Below are positions 28,409 through 36,986 of a DNA stretch of 64,000 nt, in pieces (within the stretch, counting starts at the first letter, position 1; each line of letters begins with the position of its first letter). The stretch lies in the NCBI GenBank assembly GCA_024643545.1, contig JAHEMR010000008.1:1-64000 (forward strand). Direction: 5' to 3'. This DNA comes from Crocinitomicaceae bacterium. GTDB taxonomy: Bacteria; Bacteroidota; Bacteroidia; Flavobacteriales_D; Crocinitomicaceae. A model generated the notes under the pieces. It saw nothing but the letters and a program-made list of their open reading frames with translations. It was not told the origin of the DNA and made no database searches. The translations under genes were made by a program, and so were the position numbers.

Positions 28409-29761
28409 ATGAACATTACTCGTCAAGAAGTAGATGCACAGAATGCTGTACTTAAAGTGAACATTGCTCCAGCTGATTACCAAGGAAAAGTGAAAGCTTC
28501 TTTGGAGAAATATAGAAAAACTGCGAAAATCCCAGGTTTTCGTCCAGGGAATATTCCCATGGCACTTATTCAAAAACAAGTTGGAAGATCTGTATTAGCA
28601 GAAGAGTTAAATAAATTGACGAATGACGCTTTGTACAGATATATCTTGGATGAGAAATTGGAAATTCTTGGAAATCCAATTCCAAAAGCGGATGAAGGAA
28701 TGACAGGTAGTTTCGAACAACCTGAAAATTTTGAATTTTCTTTTGAAATTGGTTACAGCCCATCGTTTGAATTACCAATCAATCCGAAATCAAAATTCGA
28801 TTACACAACTGTAAAGATTGACAAAGAATTAATCAACAAGCAAGTTGAAGATTTACGCCGTCGTTACGGTAAACTTGTTTCTTCTGAATCAGTAGGAGAC
28901 AAAGATATGGTCATGGGTAAATTTGAAGAAAGAGATGCAGATGGATCTGTCAAAGCAGACGGAATCAGTCACTCTTCAACAATTTCCATGGAATTCCTTG
29001 AGAACAAAGCGGGAATTAAGGCTTTGAAAGGAAAGAAAGTGAATGAAGTTGTTGAGTTGGATCCGAAAAATGTTTCCAAAGACGACAAAGACTGTGCATC
29101 CCTTTTAGGAATTACGGAAGAGCAAGTTGCGGGTTTAACTTCGAATTTTCAATTTACCATTGCTGATGTGAAACGCATGGAAATGGCAGATTTAAATGAA
29201 GAATTATACACGAAGTTATTCGCGGAAGAGGTTAAGACAGAAGAAGAACTCCATGCGCGCATCTCTACCGATCTTACACGCATGTTTGCAGAGGATGCTG
29301 ACCGTGTTTTTACACGTAATGTATACACTCATTTAGTGAATGAAACAAAAATGACTTTCCCTGTAACGTTTTTGAAACGTTGGATTCAAGTATCTTCGGA
29401 AAAACCAGTTACTGAAGAGGAAATCGAAGCAGAATTTGACGCTTACTTGAAATCATTGAAGTGGCAGTTGATTCAAACGCGAATTTTTAAAGACAATAAT
29501 ATTCAATTGACAAACCAAGAGGTGATGGATTACACAAAAGGATTGTTGGTGAGTAATTACGCACAATATGGTTTGCCAGCTCCGGATGATCAAGAATTAA
29601 CAGAAACAGCAGCTCGCGTGTTACAAGATAAAGATCAAGTGAATGGCATTTATGACCGTTTAGCTGAACAAAAGTTAACGGAGTTCTTCAAAACAGCTGT
29701 TAATTTGGTGAAAAAAGAAGTGAAATACGATGACTTCGTTAAATTGGCATCTGCACAATAA
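28409..29761 (+). CDS. tig: Trigger factor
   Basis: 450 residues. The N-terminal ribosome-binding domain has the signature FRPGNIPMALIQKQVG (residues 44-59). A divergent central PPIase-like domain and a long helical C-terminal chaperone domain follow. It binds nascent chains at the ribosome exit. It stands alone here between tRNA-Leu and oxyR, not next to clpP-clpX. Confidence 0.93.
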   Translation: MNITRQEVDAQNAVLKVNIAPADYQGKVKASLEKYRKTAKIPGFRPGNIPMALIQKQVGRSVLAEELNKLTNDALYRYILDEKLEILGNPIPKADEGMTGSFEQPENFEFSFEIGYSPSFELPINPKSKFDYTTVKIDKELINKQVEDLRRRYGKLVSSESVGDKDMVMGKFEERDADGSVKADGISHSSTISMEFLENKAGIKALKGKKVNEVVELDPKNVSKDDKDCASLLGITEEQVAGLTSNFQFTIADVKRMEMADLNEELYTKLFAEEVKTEEELHARISTDLTRMFAEDADRVFTRNVYTHLVNETKMTFPVTFLKRWIQVSSEKPVTEEEIEAEFDAYLKSLKWQLIQTRIFKDNNIQLTNQEVMDYTKGLLVSNYAQYGLPAPDDQELTETAARVLQDKDQVNGIYDRLAEQKLTEFFKTAVNLVKKEVKYDDFVKLASAQ

Positions 29762-29784
29762 GCGAACGATGTGAAAAGATAAGG

Positions 29785-29814
29785 AAAGGGGTGAAGTAAT
29801 TCATCCCTTTTTTA
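29785..29814. terminator. Bidirectional terminator between tig and oxyR
   Basis: AAAGGGGTGAA pairs with TTCATCCCTTT (eleven pairs, one G-T) around GTAA. A T run follows on the plus strand. It overlaps the last bases of oxyR and probably serves both convergent genes. Confidence 0.8.
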
Positions 29815-30735
29815 TTTCCAGTCTAATACCTGAAGTTCCTTGGATTTCAAGGATTGTCCAAATGCAAATTGAATGCTGCGCGCAAGAGCTTCAATGCTTT
29901 GCATCTTGGAAGTTCTATTCGAACATAATGCGATGATTTCACGCGCAGGAGATGCTGACATGTCACGGATGGATTTTATTCCACCTTGCTGTATTTTCGT
30001 AAGGGGAAAATTACTTGGAATCAATGTGTATCCACCATGACGGTCTACCATTTCCATGATGAGCGGGATGTTTCCGCCTTCGTAATTCCACTCGTTTTCA
30101 TTTAGCGTTTTTTTCAATTGGCAAAAATGAATCATTTGTGTACGCAGGCAATTCCCTTGATTCAATAGCCAAGGATGCATGTGTTGCAGGTCGGATAAGC
30201 TCAGGGTTTCGGCACTAACTTCTGGGGCGTAAACAAAGATTTCCTCTTGAAATAACGGGATATTCCTTAAACGTTGATCCAAATGTGGACCAGCAATGAT
30301 TCCCAAATCAATTTCTTTGCGTTCCATTGCTTCCAATACTTCCGTCGTTTTCATTTCGTGAATACTCAATTTGATGTGATCAAACATTTTTTGCCATTCA
30401 CCGAAAAGTTGTGGAATCAAGTAACAAGCAACGGTTGGAATGATTCCAATTCGAATTTCTTCCTTCACATTTCCTTTTAATTGTTCGGATAACCATTTGA
30501 TTTTTTCGTTCTCATTGAGAAGTTCGCGGAGAATGGGCAATAACTTTGCTCCAGCTGGTGTCAAACGAAGAGGATTTGAATCTCGGTCAAAAACCAAATA
30601 ACCAAGCTGTTCCTCCGCTTTTTTTATTTGCATGGAAAGCGTTGGTTGCGTGACAAAACAGCGCTCACTGGCTCGTTGGAATTGTTGTTCTTCGCTTAGA
30701 ACGACAATGTAGTGCATTTGTTGAATGGATATCAT
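29812..30735 (-). CDS. oxyR: LysR-family peroxide sensor OxyR
   Basis: 307 residues from the ATG at 30735; an ATG at 30780 lies upstream of the -7 box. The N-terminal winged helix (FQRASERCFVTQPTLSMQIK) is followed by a LysR substrate domain. Cys196 and Cys205 in GNCLRTQMIHFC match the E. coli OxyR redox pair 199/208 in motif and spacing, so a disulfide switch is expected. It is divergent from ahpC, its likely target. A -7 box at 30752-30759 lies within reach of an autoregulatory operator. Confidence 0.93.
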   Translation of the reverse strand: MISIQQMHYIVVLSEEQQFQRASERCFVTQPTLSMQIKKAEEQLGYLVFDRDSNPLRLTPAGAKLLPILRELLNENEKIKWLSEQLKGNVKEEIRIGIIPTVACYLIPQLFGEWQKMFDHIKLSIHEMKTTEVLEAMERKEIDLGIIAGPHLDQRLRNIPLFQEEIFVYAPEVSAETLSLSDLQHMHPWLLNQGNCLRTQMIHFCQLKKTLNENEWNYEGGNIPLIMEMVDRHGGYTLIPSNFPLTKIQQGGIKSIRDMSASPAREIIALCSNRTSKMQSIEALARSIQFAFGQSLKSKELQVLDWK

Positions 30736-30751
30736 ATAAATAAAATCTATG

Positions 30752-30759
30752 CAAATATA
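30752..30759 (-). promoter_or_regulatory. -7 promoter element for oxyR
   Basis: TATATTTG on the minus strand matches TAnnTTTG. The predicted leader is about 11 bases. No TTG is found at the usual -33 distance. Confidence 0.45.
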
Positions 30760-30883
30760 AAAAGTATTGAATAAGCACATGGTTTATTTGGGTGTATCTT
30801 TGTCTTGTCAAAGAGAAAATAGGATTTTGCTTCAATCTTGCATTTTAGCGCCTTTTTGTAAGCATAAGAAAACCTTTTCGCCG

Positions 30884-30891
30884 TAACTTTG
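30884..30891 (+). promoter_or_regulatory. -7 promoter element for ahpC
   Basis: TAACTTTG matches the consensus and would give a leader of about 30 bases. The nearest TTTG (30855-30858) is 25 bases upstream, too far for a good -33. This suits a promoter needing an activator such as OxyR (inference). A second TATCTTTG lies at 30795-30802. Confidence 0.5.
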
Positions 30892-30925
30892 TACTAATAA
30901 ATAAGTAACTAATTAAATAAATTAT

Positions 30926-31546
30926 ATGTCAACATTTGTAGGGAAACAATTTCCAGACGTAACTGTCAAAGCAATCGATGAAATGGGTGATGCATTTCAA
31001 ATCAATGTCCTTAAACAAGCAATCGATAACAAGAAAAAAGTAGTTTTATTTTGGTATCCAAAAGATTTCACATTTGTTTGTCCAACTGAAATCCATGCAT
31101 TTCAAGAGGCAGCTGCTGAATTCGCGAAAAGAAACACAATCGTGATCGGTGCATCTTGTGATACTGCTGAAGTTCATTTTGCTTGGTTGAACACGGCAAA
31201 AGATAACGGTGGAATCGAAGGAGTGAAGTTTCCACTTATTGCGGATTCAACACGTAACTTGGCTATGGAGTTAGGGATTTTGGATTACGACATGTTCGAT
31301 GAAGATTCAGTTGGTGATAATGTGCCTTACCGTGCAACTTACTTATTGGATGAGACCGGAATGGTATTCCATGAATCAATTAATCACTTCCCTGTTGGAC
31401 GTAATGTTCAAGAGTACATTCGTTTGATTGATGCTTTCACACACGTACAACAACATGGTGAAGTTTGTCCAGCGAACTGGGAAGAAGGTAAAGATGCAAT
31501 GAACGCGACACGCAATGGTGTTGCAGATTACTTAAGCAAACACTAA
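30926..31546 (+). CDS. ahpC: Typical 2-Cys peroxiredoxin (AhpC/Prx1 class)
   Basis: 206 residues. The peroxidatic Cys52 is in FTFVCPTEIHAF; the resolving Cys181 is in GEVCPANW near the C-terminus, as in dimeric 2-Cys enzymes. It reduces hydrogen and organic peroxides and is recharged by a thioredoxin-like partner, probably the next gene six bases downstream. It sits opposite oxyR. Confidence 0.95.
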   Translation: MSTFVGKQFPDVTVKAIDEMGDAFQINVLKQAIDNKKKVVLFWYPKDFTFVCPTEIHAFQEAAAEFAKRNTIVIGASCDTAEVHFAWLNTAKDNGGIEGVKFPLIADSTRNLAMELGILDYDMFDEDSVGDNVPYRATYLLDETGMVFHESINHFPVGRNVQEYIRLIDAFTHVQQHGEVCPANWEEGKDAMNATRNGVADYLSKH

Positions 31547-31552
31547 TCAATC

Positions 31553-31867
31553 ATGTTTACTGAAATAACGGAAGATCATTTGGATCAACTTTTGGCTAAT
31601 AATCCAAAAGTAATGGTTCAATATGGAGCGACGTGGTGCGGGAATTGCAAAATCACCAAACCAAAATTCAAACGCATGGCGGAGGAAAACGAAGGCATTG
31701 AGTTTTATTACATCGATGCAGAAAAATTTCCAAATTCACGTCAATTTGCGAATGTAAGCAACTTGCCAACTTTTGCTGGATTCATAAATGGATCCTTGGT
31801 AAAAGAAGCTCAAGGAAATAAAATAGAAACCATTCAAGAAGTATTAAATGCGGTTACCAGTCATTAA
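31553..31867 (+). CDS. Thioredoxin-family protein with a WCGNC active site
   Basis: 104 residues, one thioredoxin fold. The active site is Cys29-Gly-Asn-Cys32 instead of the common CGPC; the Pro-to-Asn change should alter redox potential. The cis-proline region is SNLPTFAGF. It is probably the dedicated electron donor to AhpC, being between ahpC and the DUF6952 gene, whose start overlaps its 3' end by 20 bases. Confidence 0.9.
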   Translation: MFTEITEDHLDQLLANNPKVMVQYGATWCGNCKITKPKFKRMAEENEGIEFYYIDAEKFPNSRQFANVSNLPTFAGFINGSLVKEAQGNKIETIQEVLNAVTSH

Positions 31868-32102
31868 ACACATCGTCGAATTCATTGAGAATAATGATGA
31901 AGACTACGTAATTGAAACAATGGAGACACTTGAGAATTTAATCGAGGCTCCTGGTATCAAAGACGAAGAATTAGATGTTATCGGCGAGTTATTATCGAAT
32001 TATTCTGGCGCATTAGAAGTGCACAAGGACATTCAAACAGGTACGGCTAAAAGAGATGCATTGAATGCATTCATGAAGCGTGTAACCGGTTCGATTGACT
32101 AA
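31848..32102 (+). CDS. Small conserved protein of the DUF6952 type, 84 aa
   Basis: The protein starts MRLPVIKHIVEFIENNDEDY, as I recall for this flavobacterial family. It is acidic and all-helical, with no cysteine and no signal peptide. Its function is unknown. It overlaps the thioredoxin gene by 20 bases in another frame and is the last gene of the peroxide operon before a strong terminator. Confidence 0.8.
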   Translation: MRLPVIKHIVEFIENNDEDYVIETMETLENLIEAPGIKDEELDVIGELLSNYSGALEVHKDIQTGTAKRDALNAFMKRVTGSID

Positions 32103-32121
32103 AACTTGAATCAACTTATCC

Positions 32122-32151
32122 AAAAGCCAACGAATTTCGTTGGCTTTTTTT
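32122..32151 (+). terminator. Terminator of the ahpC operon
   Basis: AAAAGCCAACG pairs with CGTTGGCTTTT around a five-base loop and runs into seven Ts. Confidence 0.9.
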
Positions 32152-32181
32152 GTTTCCAGATGTAAGGAATGAAGGCAATTC

Positions 32182-32212
32182 TTTGCTTTCGCAGATGTTC
32201 TTCTTATCTTTG
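32182..32212 (+). promoter_or_regulatory. Consensus promoter abutting the prfA start codon
   Basis: TTTG (32182-32185), a 19-base spacer and TATCTTTG (32205-32212) are a perfect Bacteroidota promoter. The ATG at 32217 follows the -7 box by only four bases (CTTC), so the mRNA should have a leader of 0-3 bases. Confidence 0.8.
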
Positions 32213-32216
32213 CTTC

Positions 32217-33296
32217 ATGTCAGATTTACTTTCGAAATTAGAAGCGATACACTACCGTTTTGTAGAAGTTGGAACCATGATCACCGATCCGGATATTATT
32301 TCGGATATGGAACGTTACGTGAAACTCAACAAAGAATACCGAGATTTGGAATCGTTGGATGAAATGTACAAAACGTACAAGAATGTCCTTGAAAATTTAA
32401 GCAGCTCGAAAGCCATGTTGGAGGTTGAAACAGACCCCGAAATGCGTGAAATGGCAAAGATGGAAATCGATGAATTGGAAACGTCGCGTCCGATTATGGA
32501 AGAAGAAATCAAACTGATGTTGATTCCAAAAGATCCAGAGGATGACAAAAATGCGATCATTGAGCTTCGTGCAGGAACAGGTGGAGATGAAGCATGTATT
32601 TTTGTCGAAGATATTTTCCGCATGTACACCATGTATTTCAAAGAAATGGGTTGGCAATACGAAGTAATCAATTCATCAGAAGGAACGGTGAAAGGATACA
32701 AAGAGATCTCTATTGATGTTGCAGGAGCAGGAATCTATGGAATGCTGAAATTTGAATCTGGAGTTCACCGTGTGCAACGCGTTCCCGAAACAGAATCTCA
32801 AGGACGAGTACATACTTCAGCAATTACTGTTGCGGTGTTACCAGAGGCAGAAGAGGTAGATTTTAATTTAGATATGAACGATGTGCGTAAGGACACGTTT
32901 CGTGCCTCTGGAGCAGGTGGACAGCACATTAATAAAACAGAGTCAGCGATTCGTTTGACACACATTCCAACTGGAGTGGTTGTGGAATGTCAAGATGGAC
33001 GCTCACAACATAAAAACCTTGAAAAAGCGATTTCAGTATTACGTTCTCGTTTGTATCAAGCTGAGTTAGATCGTGTTCACAACGAGCGAGCTGCACAACG
33101 TAAAACGCTTGTTTCAACGGGTGATCGATCTGCTAAAATTCGCACATACAATTATCCACAGGGAAGAATTACAGATCACCGAATCAATAAAACCATGTAC
33201 AACCTGAGTTCATTTATGAATGGAGATGTACAAGAAATGATTGACGCCTTGAAAATGGCCGAAAATGCAGAGAAATTGAAAGGACAAGCGCTATGA
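32217..33296 (+). CDS. prfA: Peptide chain release factor 1
   Basis: 359 residues. The GGQ peptidyl-hydrolysis motif is in [17 protein letters not shown] near residue 225; upstream is the PCRF domain ([16 protein letters not shown]). It ends translation at UAA and UAG. I choose the ATG at 32217; an in-frame ATG at 32169 lies upstream of the promoter and cannot be transcribed from it. It overlaps pyrF by four bases. Confidence 0.95.
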   Translation: MSDLLSKLEAIHYRFVEVGTMITDPDIISDMERYVKLNKEYRDLESLDEMYKTYKNVLENLSSSKAMLEVETDPEMREMAKMEIDELETSRPIMEEEIKLMLIPKDPEDDKNAIIELRAGTGGDEACIFVEDIFRMYTMYFKEMGWQYEVINSSEGTVKGYKEISIDVAGAGIYGMLKFESGVHRVQRVPETESQGRVHTSAITVAVLPEAEEVDFNLDMNDVRKDTFRASGAGGQHINKTESAIRLTHIPTGVVVECQDGRSQHKNLEKAISVLRSRLYQAELDRVHNERAAQRKTLVSTGDRSAKIRTYNYPQGRITDHRINKTMYNLSSFMNGDVQEMIDALKMAENAEKLKGQAL

Positions 33297-34108
33297 CAAA
33301 ACAAGAATTAATTGAACAAATTCGCTTAAAAGAATCGTTTCTTTGCGTTGGATTAGATCCAGATATGAGTAAAATCCCAGCGCATCTTTTGGAAATGGAT
33401 GATCCGATATTTGAATTTAACAAAGCAATTATTGATGCAACACATCCGTACGCCGTTGCTTTTAAACCAAACACAGCTTTCTTTGAATGTCATGGTTCAA
33501 AAGGATGGGATTCTTTGGAGAAAACAATCAATTACATTCCGAAAGAATGCATGATCATTGCAGATGCAAAACGAGGAGACATCGGAAACACATCGACATA
33601 TTATGCGAAAACATTTTTTGAAACACTTCAGGCGGATGCAGTGACTGTTGCTCCGTACATGGGATCAGATAGTGTTTTACCCTTTACAAAATTTGATGGA
33701 AAATGGGTAGTGTTATTGGCTTTAACTTCAAATGAAGGAGCGAAAGACTTTCAATTAAAACCTGGTCAAGATGGACTTTTGTTTGAAAATGTATTGAAAA
33801 CGTCTATGCAATGGGCGAGTTCAGAAAAGATGATGTTTGTGGTTGGTGCTACCAGAGCGGAAGATATTGCCGAAGTGAGAAAATTGGCGCCCGATTATTT
33901 TTTCCTAGTACCTGGAGTAGGTGCACAAGGTGGAAGTCTAGAGGATGTGGTGAAATTTGGTGCGAATAAAGAATGTGGACTTTTGGTTAATTCTTCGCGC
34001 GGAATTATTTATGCTTCTTCAGGATTAGATTTTGCAAACGAAGCAAAAAAAGAAGCGCTGAAAATACAAAACCAAATGGCCCTGCATGTTCAGCGCTGGA
34101 ACTTATAA
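33293..34108 (+). CDS. pyrF: Orotidine 5'-phosphate decarboxylase
   Basis: 271 residues, the longer class of the family (compare about 235 for E. coli PyrF). The substrate loop [14 protein letters not shown] and the catalytic Asp-Lys-Asp array [11 protein letters not shown] are clear. It converts OMP to UMP. The ATGA overlap with prfA makes a two-gene unit. Confidence 0.95.
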   Translation: MTKQELIEQIRLKESFLCVGLDPDMSKIPAHLLEMDDPIFEFNKAIIDATHPYAVAFKPNTAFFECHGSKGWDSLEKTINYIPKECMIIADAKRGDIGNTSTYYAKTFFETLQADAVTVAPYMGSDSVLPFTKFDGKWVVLLALTSNEGAKDFQLKPGQDGLLFENVLKTSMQWASSEKMMFVVGATRAEDIAEVRKLAPDYFFLVPGVGAQGGSLEDVVKFGANKECGLLVNSSRGIIYASSGLDFANEAKKEALKIQNQMALHVQRWNL

Positions 34109-34118
34109 GCTGATCGAA

Positions 34119-34259
34119 TTATTTCGACGCTAAGTCTGAATTTTCTGTTTGTTGAATACTTCCGTATGCATCACAGCTAGCCGTTCTTCCAGCTCCACAA
34201 GAAGCCAATACTACTGATACTACCGCTGCACAGATTAAAAGAGTGAATTTCGTTTTCAT
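34119..34259 (-). CDS. Small lipoprotein, 46 aa
   Basis: A short gene read leftward from the ATG at 34259 to the TAA at 34119. It encodes a clear lipoprotein signal (lipobox LASC, Cys21) and a 25-residue mature peptide starting CGAGRTASCDAYGSIQQT with one more cysteine. Its size recalls entericidin-like lipoproteins, but I see no sequence match. It is alone on this strand between the end of pyrF and the divergent barrel gene. A -7-like TAACTTTA lies about 45 bases upstream. Confidence 0.65.
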   Translation of the reverse strand: MKTKFTLLICAAVVSVVLASCGAGRTASCDAYGSIQQTENSDLASK

Positions 34260-34366
34260 TGTTGTTTGTTTTGTTGTTTGTGGCTTCTCTAACGAAGCAC
34301 ATTTTATAAAGTTACAATTTTTTCAAAAAAGAGGAGTTATATCCTCATAAGTTTCGATTTTTACGT

Positions 34367-36052
34367 GTGAAAAAACGACTATTTTCTTTATTCTTTATTG
34401 GTGTTTTGCCCTTATTTGTGTTTGGGCAAAAAAAAATGGTGTTTTTTCAAGAACATGGTATAGCGTTTCCCGTTTCGGTGGAAAAAATCTTCATGGAACA
34501 ATCGTCGAATCAAGTACAAAAAACGGTGCGGTCCATTCAACTTCAAAGCATAGAAAAAGGTTATTTTTTATGTGGTATTGAATTGGTCCATGCCTCGGAT
34601 ACCTGCGATTCGTTTCTTGTTGAACTTGGTCAACGGTATACAGGATTGAATTTAAACATCAATGATCGTACACAAAAATTACTTCAGGGTATCTTTCCAT
34701 CTGAACGGGTACTTTCAAAGGAGACAAAACAATTGAGTCCAGCAGCGTATCACCGATTCATGACACGTGTATTAACGTTTCATTTGGAGCACGGTTATCC
34801 ATTTTGTAATGTATACCTCAAAGAGGTGGTAACAAATCAAGATGTTATCGAAGCGGAACTGGTTGTCGATCGCGGTCCATACTATATATGGACAGAAATA
34901 CATTTAAAAAATGACCTCCCTGTTTCCGCGAATACCTTACAAAGTATAATTGGAATTCGCTTACAAGATGAGTACAACGAATCCCTTGTAAATACAATTG
35001 AACAACGCGTAATGCAAACGGGAATCTTTGCTTTAAAGAAAAAATGCGAGGTTCTTTTTACGACAAAAGGTGCTGAATTATTTGTTTATTTAGAGCGCGT
35101 TAAATCAAGTTCGGCACAAGGAATAATTGGATTCCAACCGAATCCTACAACCAATGCGTTAAGCTTTACTGGTGATATGCAGCTTAAACTGATTAATTCT
35201 GTGAAGCACAATGAATCATTTCAATTTGCTTGGAAAAGTATTCAGCCAAGAACACAAGCGCTTCAAAGTAGTTTAATTGTTCCTTACTTATTCAAGTCTC
35301 CTTTTGGTGTGATTGGTGATTTTCAATTGTATAAGCGGGATTCAAGTTTTTTAGATGTTAAATCTTCCCTAGGTATTCAGTTTCAATTTCAACATGGATG
35401 GCAACTTCGTGCAAATTATTATTTCGTGAATTCATCTGTCATCTCACAAACCAATGCAAATCCTATTTTTTCAAAATTGGCCAGTTTAAAAACGAATAGT
35501 TATGGTTTAGTACTCTTTCAACGTAAACTAGATTACATTCCAAATCCAAGAAAAGGATATTCCATTTATTTAGAAGGACAAATAGGACAGCGGAAAATGG
35601 AACAAAATTCACAATCCATTTGGAAGACCAATGCCAAGATTTCTTATTTTCTTCCATTAGCTGGAAGAATGACCTTTCTCACGCATTTGGAGTTCGACAC
35701 CTATCACGCGCCAAGTATTTATCAAAATGAACTGTATCGTTTTGGTGGAACAAATTCTTTACGCGGATTTAATGAGGAGAGCATCTTCGCAACGACTAAA
35801 GCAATTTTAACCTTTGAATACCGTTTTCTTTTGGATAAAAATTCAGCGGTTTTTGCCTTTTTCAATCAGGGATTTTATGAAAACACCTCTGTGAATTATG
35901 TGAAAGATCATCCATATGGTTTTGGCTTTGGTATTTCGGCGGGAACGAATTTGGGTATTTTTCGTTTGGCGTATGCACTAGGTAAAGAATTTAATAACCC
36001 CATTCAAATGAACGCGGGTAAAATACACATCGGATACATTTCTTATTTTTGA
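34367..36052 (+). CDS. BamA/TamA-like outer membrane protein, 561 aa
   Basis: GTG start with a signal peptide ending FVFGQ. The N-terminal third looks like POTRA repeats (DRTQKLLQGIFPSERVLS; VIEAELVVDRGPYY). The C-terminal part is a 16-strand-type barrel of the bacterial surface antigen family, with the conserved YRFGGTNSLRGFNEE and VFAFFNQGFYEN, ending in an aromatic residue (YISYF). It is smaller than BamA and probably a TamA- or lipid-related paralogue. It ends four bases before rdgB. Confidence 0.8.
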   Translation: MKKRLFSLFFIGVLPLFVFGQKKMVFFQEHGIAFPVSVEKIFMEQSSNQVQKTVRSIQLQSIEKGYFLCGIELVHASDTCDSFLVELGQRYTGLNLNINDRTQKLLQGIFPSERVLSKETKQLSPAAYHRFMTRVLTFHLEHGYPFCNVYLKEVVTNQDVIEAELVVDRGPYYIWTEIHLKNDLPVSANTLQSIIGIRLQDEYNESLVNTIEQRVMQTGIFALKKKCEVLFTTKGAELFVYLERVKSSSAQGIIGFQPNPTTNALSFTGDMQLKLINSVKHNESFQFAWKSIQPRTQALQSSLIVPYLFKSPFGVIGDFQLYKRDSSFLDVKSSLGIQFQFQHGWQLRANYYFVNSSVISQTNANPIFSKLASLKTNSYGLVLFQRKLDYIPNPRKGYSIYLEGQIGQRKMEQNSQSIWKTNAKISYFLPLAGRMTFLTHLEFDTYHAPSIYQNELYRFGGTNSLRGFNEESIFATTKAILTFEYRFLLDKNSAVFAFFNQGFYENTSVNYVKDHPYGFGFGISAGTNLGIFRLAYALGKEFNNPIQMNAGKIHIGYISYF

Positions 36053-36055
36053 AAC

Positions 36056-36640
36056 ATGAAATTAATTTTTGCAAGTCACAATGCGCACAAAGCAAGTGAA
36101 ATTCAAAGCATTCTTCCATCCTGGATAGAAATTGTGACACTTTCGGAACTCAATTATCTAGATGAAATTCCAGAAAATGAACCGACAATTGAAGGTAACT
36201 CTCAATTTAAAGCACGTTTTGTACAGCATAAATTCGAGCAAAACTGTTTTGCAGACGACACAGGATTAGAGATTTTTGCCCTGAATGGACGTCCAGGTGT
36301 GCATTCTGCACGATATGCTGGAGAGCAACGTGATTCGAATGACAACATGGACAAAGTCATGATGGAATTAGAAAGTTGTTCCAATCGTTCAGCACAATTC
36401 AAAACGGTTATCACCTTGTTTTGGGAGGGACTAGAATATCAATTTGAGGGAATTGTTCGTGGGAATATTTCTCGTGAAAAAACTGGTTCAGAAGGATTTG
36501 GTTATGATCCAATTTTTATTCCTGAAGGAGAAACACGCAGTTTTGCGGAAATGACCTTGGCAGAAAAAAATAACTTTAGTCACCGCGCAAGAGCGATTGA
36601 AAAGCTTGTTGCATTTTTCAATACACTTCCAAATCACTAA
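36056..36640 (+). CDS. rdgB: Non-canonical purine NTP pyrophosphatase (RdgB/HAM1)
   Basis: 194 residues. Motifs FASHNAHKASEI, CFADDTGLEIFALNGRPGVHS and GSEGFGYDPIF are diagnostic. It removes dITP and XTP from the nucleotide pool. Its 3' end overlaps the convergent folB by 23 bases. Confidence 0.96.
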   Translation: MKLIFASHNAHKASEIQSILPSWIEIVTLSELNYLDEIPENEPTIEGNSQFKARFVQHKFEQNCFADDTGLEIFALNGRPGVHSARYAGEQRDSNDNMDKVMMELESCSNRSAQFKTVITLFWEGLEYQFEGIVRGNISREKTGSEGFGYDPIFIPEGETRSFAEMTLAEKNNFSHRARAIEKLVAFFNTLPNH

Positions 36641-36986
36641 TGATGATGGCCACATTTTTAACATCTCCATTAATCGGCGGTGTTAATTTTGTGATCTTCA
36701 CGCGCAATTGGTGAATTCCTTTAAGTTCTTTGCGGATGCGTACGTTGATGCGTTCTCCCACGTGTTCGATCAATTTGGATCGAATCGCCATTTCTTCTTT
36801 CACAATCTGATTGATGGCAACATAATCAACTGTTTGCTGTAAATCGTCCGTTTCAGCAGCTGATTGAAAATCGGTTAATAAAGCAATGTCAACAACGTAA
36901 TGTCCACCGATGAGCGCTTCTTCAGGAAGGCAGCCATGATGTGCATACAATTGAATTCCGTTAACCTCAATGACTTGCTTCATCAC
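36618..36986 (-). CDS. folB: Dihydroneopterin aldolase
   Basis: 122 residues, one FolB domain: EVNGIQLYAHHGCLPEEAL with the active-site region, YVAINQIVKEEM, and the C-terminal LRVKITKLTPPINGDVKNVAI (in part). It makes the FolK substrate in folate synthesis. Its start overlaps the 3' end of gltX by 20 bases and its end overlaps convergent rdgB by 23 bases. Confidence 0.93.
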   Translation of the reverse strand: MMKQVIEVNGIQLYAHHGCLPEEALIGGHYVVDIALLTDFQSAAETDDLQQTVDYVAINQIVKEEMAIRSKLIEHVGERINVRIRKELKGIHQLRVKITKLTPPINGDVKNVAIIISDLEVY

